Shown one piece after another: positions 1 through 4,897 of a stretch of 6,466 nucleotides of DNA (position 1 is the first letter of the stretch; each line of letters begins with the position of its first letter). Below the pieces are notes generated by a model. It worked only from the letters and a program-made list of their open reading frames with translations, did not search any database and was not told the origin of the DNA. The stretch lies in NCBI GenBank assembly GCA_945906015.1, contig CAMDQV010000118.1:1-6466 (forward strand), read 5' to 3'. Source of the DNA: Pedobacter schmidteae. Lineage in GTDB: Bacteria > Bacteroidota > Bacteroidia > Sphingobacteriales > Sphingobacteriaceae. Both the position numbers and the translations under genes were made by a program.

Positions 1-1927
1 AGTTGAGGATACGAATACTACAAGTTTTGATCTGGCATCTTTCAATATGGATACTGTTAAACTGACCTTAAAGCAAGAAACAGAACTCAATTTGAAAGTC
101 AGAGCAATATTTGCCCATAACTGTTATAAATGTCATGGAGATGAAAAGATCAAGGGTGAGCTAAGACTTGACCGCAAGAACATGGCTTTTAAAGGGGGTG
201 AAAACGGGCCAGTTATTATTCCTGGCAATACGGCTGAAAGTGAATTGTTCAGACGTATAAATCTACCTTCCAGCCACAAGGAGTTAATGCCTTCCAAAGG
301 CAAAAAGCTCAGTGAGCGTGATATCGCTGTAATCAATTACTGGATTAAGAAAGGAGCACCATGGCCCGACGGACCAGATAAGAACGAAGTTTTTAATAAT
401 GCTGCTCTTGCTCCCAGAAATCCAGTGCTTCCTCCCGCATCGGGCATTCATACCAATCCGGTAGATCGATGGACTAATCACTATTTCGTGAAAAATAAAA
501 TTGAATGGCCTGAACTTGTTGATGACAGAACCTATTTAAGAAGAATATTTCTGGATATCATCGGTTTGCTGCCAAGTCAGGAAGATATAAAAGCATTTAG
601 TAAAGATAACAGGCCTGATAAAAGAGCGATCTGGGGCAGAAAATTATTAGATCGGGAAGATGACTATGCCATAAACTGGCTAACCTTCTGGAATGATGCG
701 CTGAGAAATGATTATACCGGTACTGGTTATATTACAAATGGGCGTTATGCCATTACCGATTGGTTATATCAATCAATCCAATCAAATATGCCTTATGATC
801 AATTTGTAAAAGAATTGGTTAGTCCTAAAGATAATCGTTCTAAAGGATTTATTGAAGGTATAAAATGGCGTGGCGTTGTAAATGCCAGTCAAAGGACTGA
901 AATGCAGGCTGCACAAAATGTATCACAAGTGTTTTTAGGCCTGAATTTAAAATGTGCATCCTGCCATAATAGTTTTATAAGCGACTGGAAGCTGGAAGAT
1001 GCTTATGCATTTGCCAATATTTTTGCTGATACTACGCTAGAAATAAACCGTTGCGACAAGCCTACCGGCAAATATACTGATGCCAGAATGCTCTGGAAGG
1101 AACTGGGTAGCATTGACAATCAAGCAAAAGTATCCGTTAAACGGGCACAGCTGGCAGAGAACATGGTAAAACCGCAAAATGGCCGTTTGTACCGTACTCT
1201 GGTCAACAGAATGTGGGCTCAGATCATGGGGCGCGGATTTATTGAACCAGTAGACATGATGGACAATGAGCCCTGGAGCCAAGATATGTTAGATTGGATG
1301 GCCTTTAATTTCCAACAAAATAAGTCAGATATCAAAGAATTGATCTTTATGATCACTACCTCCAACACCTACCAACTACCATCCGCAGGAGTTAAAGACC
1401 CAAATGAAATTATTGCCAAGGAATACAAATTCACCGGAAGATTAAGGAAAAGAATGTCAGCTGAACAGTTTGCTGATGCCGGATCGGCACTTTTCGGCAC
1501 CCTTTTTCCAGATTCAATGATTCGATACAAACCGATATATACTCCAACCACTAATCAATCCAGTCTGCTATTCAACCGTGCATCTCTGGTTGTAAACAAT
1601 CCATTTTTAACTGCTCTGGGTCGGCCAAACAGAGAAACAGTTTCTACAAGCAGAGAGTCGCAGGCAAATCTATTACAGGCCCTGGAACTCACCAACGGCG
1701 AAAGATTCAACTCTATGCTCAGAAAAGGAGCAGAAAACTGGAAATTAAAGTATAAGAGTGGTGATTTAATCATTAAAGAGGTTTACAAACAAGCTTTAGG
1801 ACGAGAAGTAAAGGACAATGAACTCAAGCTTGCAAAAAAAATATTAGGGGATAAACCCGCAACTGATTCTATTCAGGATCTTTTTTGGGCTATTATGCTA
1901 CTCCCTGAATTTCAAATCATCTATTAA
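1..1927 (+). CDS. PSCyt1-DUF1549-DUF1553 (PSD1-type) cytochrome c protein, 5' partial
   Basis: Predicted exported c-type cytochrome of the planctomycete-type family; its reaction is unknown. The frame is open from base 2 with no stop. The ATG at 47 has no ribosome site before it, so I treat it as internal and the true start (with the signal peptide) as lying outside the window. Numbering from that ATG: a PSCyt1 domain at about 17-107 has the heme motif CYKCH (26-30), the LRLD and GG-GP-IIPG segments and the closing WIKKGAPWP. DUF1549 at about 138-330 has YLRRIFLDIIGLLP (163-176) and a second CxxCH, CASCH (303-307). DUF1553 at about 365-626 has LVNRMW (385-390), GRGFIEP (395-401), the GRPNRETVSTSRES segment (525-538), LLQALELTNG (542-551) and the C-terminal LLPEF. 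The linker between CASCH and the VNRMW block is only about 80 residues, shorter than I expect for the family. The stop TAA is 9 nt before the DUF1501 start, as in an operon. Family assignment is firm; substrate and partner electron carriers are unknown. Confidence 0.93.
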   Translation, partial: VEDTNTTSFDLASFNMDTVKLTLKQETELNLKVRAIFAHNCYKCHGDEKIKGELRLDRKNMAFKGGENGPVIIPGNTAESELFRRINLPSSHKELMPSKGKKLSERDIAVINYWIKKGAPWPDGPDKNEVFNNAALAPRNPVLPPASGIHTNPVDRWTNHYFVKNKIEWPELVDDRTYLRRIFLDIIGLLPSQEDIKAFSKDNRPDKRAIWGRKLLDREDDYAINWLTFWNDALRNDYTGTGYITNGRYAITDWLYQSIQSNMPYDQFVKELVSPKDNRSKGFIEGIKWRGVVNASQRTEMQAAQNVSQVFLGLNLKCASCHNSFISDWKLEDAYAFANIFADTTLEINRCDKPTGKYTDARMLWKELGSIDNQAKVSVKRAQLAENMVKPQNGRLYRTLVNRMWAQIMGRGFIEPVDMMDNEPWSQDMLDWMAFNFQQNKSDIKELIFMITTSNTYQLPSAGVKDPNEIIAKEYKFTGRLRKRMSAEQFADAGSALFGTLFPDSMIRYKPIYTPTTNQSSLLFNRASLVVNNPFLTALGRPNRETVSTSRESQANLLQALELTNGERFNSMLRKGAENWKLKYKSGDLIIKEVYKQALGREVKDNELKLAKKILGDKPATDSIQDLFWAIMLLPEFQIIY

Positions 1928-1936
1928 TTATTGGGC

Positions 1937-3361
1937 ATGAATAATCATTGGAACAGACGTAAATTTATAAAAAACAGCAGTGCAGCAACTCTTGCTGCAC
2001 TTGCGGCAGGTGCTCCACTAACAAGTTTATTGTCATCTTGCACTAGCAGAAAAACAAATTCCAAAGCCGATACGGTCATCCTGCTTTGGATGGCTGGAGG
2101 AATGGCTCATACTGATACTTTTGATCCCAAAAGATATACTCCTTTTTCAAAGGGTATGAATGCTAATGATGTACTGAGTACTTTTAAGCCTGTTCCAACA
2201 ATACTGGATGGAGTTTCCTTTTCAGAAGGACTTGAATCTATTGGTTCAATCATGGATAAAGGCACCGTGATCCGCTCGTATGTTGCCGGAGATATGGGGC
2301 ATATTTTACACTCCCGACACCAATATCACTGGCATACCTGCTATAAACCACCTCAGTCTGTATCTGCACCACATATAGGATCATGGATTGCAAAAGAGCT
2401 GGGATCTGTAAACCCGGTAATTCCTGCTTTTATTGATATTGGTCAGCGGTTTACCTTGGGCGAAGGCGAAGAATTAAAAGCTTTCCATACTGCAGGCTTT
2501 CTGGGTAGTGAATACGGTCCTTTCCTGATACCTGATCCATCGGCCGGGCTTGAAAGTGTAAGACCCCCATTAGGCATGTCATCAATGAGGTTTGAAAAAA
2601 GGAACCAGCTCTATACTGATTTGATGAGCAAAAGTGCAATGGGAGAATTTGGCAGCGACTATCAAAAGGAATCATTAAAGCGGTCAATGGAGCAGGCCTA
2701 CATGCTATTAAAATCACCTGAAGCCGCCGCATTTGATCTCAGCAAAGAACCCAAAGAAAGCCATGATATTTACAATACAGGCAAGTTTGGATTAGGCTGT
2801 TTGATGGCTCGCAGGTTAACAGAACAGGGTGCCCGGTTCATTAGTGTAACCACAGAATATGAGCCATTCAAAAGCTGGGACACGCATGACAATGGGCATA
2901 CTCGCTTAATTGACATGAAAAAACAAATCGATGGTCCAATTGCACAATTGGTAAAGGATCTCGAAAAATCCGGTCATCTAGACCGCACATTGATCATTTT
3001 AGCTAGTGAATTTAGCAGAGATATGATGGTTGAAGGCCGGCCCGATCTTAAGGTTGAAGAGCAGGTAGCTCAACCCGATATTATTCATGAACTCAAAAAC
3101 TACGGTATGCACCGGCACTTTACCGATGGATGTTCGATATTAATGTTTGGCGGAGGAATTAAAAAAGGAAGCGTTTACGGCAAAACAGCAGATGAACGCC
3201 CATGCAAAACCGTTGAAAAGCCTATCATGATTGAACAGATCCATCAAACAATTTATCATGCCCTTGGTATTGCTGAAGATGCGCATTATGTTGTAGAGAA
3301 GCGGCCATTTTATACCACTCCTGATGGATTGGGAAAAGCTGAAATGAGATTGTTCATATAA
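1937..3361 (+). CDS. DUF1501 family protein with twin-arginine signal
   Basis: Predicted exported DUF1501 protein, a family with an alkaline-phosphatase/sulfatase-like fold and no settled activity. It usually sits next to PSD1-type cytochromes, as here. I chose ATG 1937 (474 aa). An in-frame TTG at 1931 would add two residues and leave only 3 nt to the upstream stop; neither start has a clear Shine-Dalgarno. Residues 6-12 (NRRKFIK) form a Tat motif followed by an Ala-rich hydrophobic stretch, and LSSC ending at Cys35 fits a lipobox, so the protein may be a Tat-exported lipoprotein. Family hallmarks in order: MAGGMAHTDTFDPK (52-65), WDTHDNGHTRL (314-324), DLEKSGHLDRTLIILASEF (341-359), GMHRHF (390-395) and GGGIKKGSVYG (405-415). 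The usual FGRTP after the glutamate reads FSRDM here, and the usual GRDH-like site reads GMHRHF, so the active-site region is divergent. It is probably co-transcribed with the cytochrome gene. Family identity is nearly certain; any hydrolase role is inference. Confidence 0.93.
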   Translation: MNNHWNRRKFIKNSSAATLAALAAGAPLTSLLSSCTSRKTNSKADTVILLWMAGGMAHTDTFDPKRYTPFSKGMNANDVLSTFKPVPTILDGVSFSEGLESIGSIMDKGTVIRSYVAGDMGHILHSRHQYHWHTCYKPPQSVSAPHIGSWIAKELGSVNPVIPAFIDIGQRFTLGEGEELKAFHTAGFLGSEYGPFLIPDPSAGLESVRPPLGMSSMRFEKRNQLYTDLMSKSAMGEFGSDYQKESLKRSMEQAYMLLKSPEAAAFDLSKEPKESHDIYNTGKFGLGCLMARRLTEQGARFISVTTEYEPFKSWDTHDNGHTRLIDMKKQIDGPIAQLVKDLEKSGHLDRTLIILASEFSRDMMVEGRPDLKVEEQVAQPDIIHELKNYGMHRHFTDGCSILMFGGGIKKGSVYGKTADERPCKTVEKPIMIEQIHQTIYHALGIAEDAHYVVEKRPFYTTPDGLGKAEMRLFI

Positions 3362-3412
3362 ACATTAAATCTGTCATACTGTTTGCAGGTCAATAATAGG
3401 AGGTAAAAATTT

Positions 3413-3541
3413 GTGAACCCTAAATTTAAAACCACAAGCATGACAGGTCAGGACAGACAGTTAATATTTAATATATATTTTGCATTTGGTATTGATCACC
3501 TGATATTGTTTTCCCAATTTATTCTATATTTAATTATATAA
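3413..3541 (+). CDS. Possible 42-aa small ORF with a strong Shine-Dalgarno (doubtful)
   Basis: GTG at 3413 opens a 42-codon frame ending in TAA (3539-3541). It begins MNPKFKTTSMTGQD, then turns strongly hydrophobic and aromatic (Phe, Ile, Leu, Tyr) from about residue 17 to the end, which could form one membrane helix broken by Asp-His at 28-29. AGGAGGT at 3398-3404 sits 8 nt before the GTG, a textbook ribosome site and far better than that of any other gene here. Against it: the DNA is so A/T-rich that Phe/Ile/Leu-rich open frames arise by chance, GTG starts are uncommon, Bacteroidota depend little on Shine-Dalgarno pairing, and I recognise no family. I list it because the start signal is unusual, not because coding is established. 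Confidence 0.2.
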   Translation: MNPKFKTTSMTGQDRQLIFNIYFAFGIDHLILFSQFILYLII

Positions 3542-3563
3542 AAAGCAAATACCGGAAATTCAA

Positions 3564-3577
3564 TACCTGTTACCTGT
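3564..3577 (+). repeat. Tandem direct heptamer TACCTGT x2
   Basis: Two perfect, directly adjacent copies of TACCTGT (3564-3570 and 3571-3577) end 1 nt before the TAGGTTTG promoter-like element. A further copy of the core in the opposite orientation (ACAGGT) is at 3443-3448. Short direct repeats abutting a promoter can be a regulator's binding site; no regulator gene is visible in the window to pair with it. The repeat itself is certain, its role is inference. Confidence 0.4.
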
Positions 3578-3578
3578 G

Positions 3579-3586
3579 TAGGTTTG
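3579..3586 (+). promoter_or_regulatory. Candidate Bacteroidota -7 promoter element (TAGGTTTG)
   Basis: TAGGTTTG matches the Bacteroidota -7 consensus TAnnTTTG exactly. It would put a transcript start a few bases downstream, giving a leader of roughly 75 nt to the FG-GAP gene ATG at 3668. No TTTG-type -33 element lies at the usual 19-21 nt upstream, so the match is only half of a promoter. The adjacent tandem heptamer could compensate as an activator site; this is speculative. Confidence 0.25.
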
Positions 3587-3667
3587 GTAATAAAAATCTA
3601 TATTGAAAAAACGAAATTTAGAAAACACGAATAAATAATTCAATACAACCAAATAATTTTAGTTTTG

Positions 3668-4822
3668 ATGGCTTCAGGAGGGTTATTTCATTTTACAAAA
3701 GTTTTTATTGGCATAGGTATTCTGCCATTATTTTCTTTTCAATCTGTTTCTGAACTCAACTTCAAAAAGCAACTGATTGCATCCGAAAGTGCAGAATCTG
3801 TTGGAGTTTTTGATGTAAATGGAGATCAAAATATTGATATTGTTTCAGGAAGTTATTGGTATGAAGGGCCGTCATTCTTGAAGCGTCATTTCATTGGGCA
3901 GGTAGAACGGGTAGGTGAATACTACGATGATTTTTCAACCATACCTCTTGATGTAGATGGTGATGGAAAAATAGATTTTATTACCGGTGGATGGTTTAGC
4001 AAAACACTTAGATGGAAAAAAAATCCAGGTAATGACCAGCAATGGGCACAAGTAGATATTGCCCTTACAGGCAACATAGAAACTACAAGGGCTTGGGATG
4101 TAGATGGAGACGGATTTGATGAAATTGTGCCTAATACCCCAGGAAACCCATTGTTTTATTACACCTTAAAACGGGATAAAAACAAAAAAGCATTAGGCCA
4201 GTTTATAAAAACACAAGTTGCTGAAAAGCATGGTCACGGCTTAGGTTTCGGTGATATCAATGGTGATAAAAGAGGAGATTTTATTGTTGCTGAGGGCTGG
4301 TATGAGGCTCCTGAAGATCGGCAAAATAAAGCATGGACCTTCCACCCCGACTTTAATCTTATGGATGCCAGTATTCCAATTATAGTTGCAGATGTTAACC
4401 AGGATGGATTAAATGATATAATTGCTGGCCATGGTCATTCATATGGACTTTACTGGTATGAACAGAAAAAAGATGAGAAATCGCTTAAGTTTATCAAACA
4501 TCCAATTGATCCATACCATTCACAGTTTCATACCATGGAATGGGCGGATATAGACAATGACGGACAACTAGAGCTAATTACCGGTAAGCGTTACCGTGCG
4601 CACAATGGTAAAGATGCGGGCGATAATGAGTCTCCCAGCCTTTATTTTTTTAAATGGAATGGCGAATCATTTACAAAAAACGTGATTAGTTACGGTCCAT
4701 TTGGTGAAGGAAAAGGCACAGGAGTTTATTTTGTCATTGCTGATTTGCATAAAACTGGCCGAAAAGATATTGTAGTAGCGGGCAAGGATGGCTTATATGT
4801 ATTTTTTAATCAGAAACCATAA
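3668..4822 (+). CDS. FG-GAP/VCBS repeat seven-bladed beta-propeller protein
   Basis: Predicted exported non-enzymatic or binding propeller of 384 aa. ATG 3668 is used; a TTG one codon earlier is a less likely start, and the frame closes upstream at 3632-3634. Residues 8-28 are hydrophobic (KVFIGIGILPLFSF) and fit a signal peptide. Seven repeats follow. Their calcium-type loops begin at DVNGDQNID (49-57), DVDGDGKID (95-103), DVDGDGFDE (144-152), DINGDKRGD (196-204), DVNQDGLND (242-250), DIDNDGQLE (294-302) and a degenerate DLHKTGRKD (359-367) lacking the acidic core. WYE-type strands recur (YWYEG, GWYEAP, YWYEQ), followed by basic/His strands. The TGKRYRAHNG segment (305-314) and the His-rich stretch 188-288 look like conserved family features. 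No C-terminal sorting domain or lipobox is seen. The next gene starts 75 nt downstream in the same direction, so the two are probably one transcript. Relatives often lie near carbohydrate genes and DUF1501 loci; ligand unknown. Confidence 0.9.
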   Translation: MASGGLFHFTKVFIGIGILPLFSFQSVSELNFKKQLIASESAESVGVFDVNGDQNIDIVSGSYWYEGPSFLKRHFIGQVERVGEYYDDFSTIPLDVDGDGKIDFITGGWFSKTLRWKKNPGNDQQWAQVDIALTGNIETTRAWDVDGDGFDEIVPNTPGNPLFYYTLKRDKNKKALGQFIKTQVAEKHGHGLGFGDINGDKRGDFIVAEGWYEAPEDRQNKAWTFHPDFNLMDASIPIIVADVNQDGLNDIIAGHGHSYGLYWYEQKKDEKSLKFIKHPIDPYHSQFHTMEWADIDNDGQLELITGKRYRAHNGKDAGDNESPSLYFFKWNGESFTKNVISYGPFGEGKGTGVYFVIADLHKTGRKDIVVAGKDGLYVFFNQKP

Positions 4823-4897
4823 TCAACATAATTTGAGCGCTATCTCAAAAATCAATTTTATATTTAAAATACTTAAACAATAACAGTACACAAAATT

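Larger units (their letters stand above)
3362..3667. other. AT-rich intergenic region between the two gene pairs
   Basis: About 300 bp separate the cytochrome/DUF1501 pair from the two propeller genes. I see no strong GC-rich hairpin followed by a T run, so no intrinsic terminator can be called for the DUF1501 gene. What stands out is an ideal AGGAGGT (3398-3404) before a short GTG-initiated frame, three copies of ACCTGT or its complement ACAGGT (3443-3448, 3565-3570, 3572-3577), the arms TGAC/GTCA around AG at 3441-3450, and a TAGGTTTG promoter-like element at 3579-3586. The last 80 bases before the FG-GAP gene are almost all A/T. The gap suggests that the downstream pair has its own promoter rather than relying only on read-through. 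Confidence 0.5.

Noticed and set aside
47..49. ATG at 47 as the real start of the cytochrome gene
   Set aside because: The frame continues open to base 2, there is no ribosome site, and a start here would leave an exported cytochrome without a signal peptide.
2451..2732. 93-codon open frame on the - strand inside the DUF1501 gene, and similar shorter antisense frames elsewhere
   Set aside because: They lie opposite well-supported coding sequence, show no recognisable domain and have no start signals; they are shadows of the + strand genes.
3371..3446. Inverted repeat CTGTCAT / ATGACAG (3371-3377 and 3440-3446) around the AGGAGGT
   Set aside because: Only 7 bp with a 62-nt loop, no compensating structure and no T run; too weak for a terminator or a riboswitch.
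3660..3667. TAGTTTTG, an exact TAnnTTTG promoter match directly before the FG-GAP gene ATG
   Set aside because: A transcript starting a few bases downstream would begin inside the coding sequence, and no later Met gives a sensible propeller with a signal peptide. Chance match in A/T-rich DNA.
4832..4866. TTTG (4832-4835) and TATATTTA (4859-4866) as a promoter for the last gene
   Set aside because: The spacing is 23 nt rather than 19-21 and the -7 element lacks its final G. Co-transcription with the FG-GAP gene is the simpler view.
4855..4870. Hairpin ATTTTA-TATT-TAAAAT between the two propeller genes
   Set aside because: Six A/T pairs only, with no G/C and no following T tract; expected by chance in this spacer and not a terminator.
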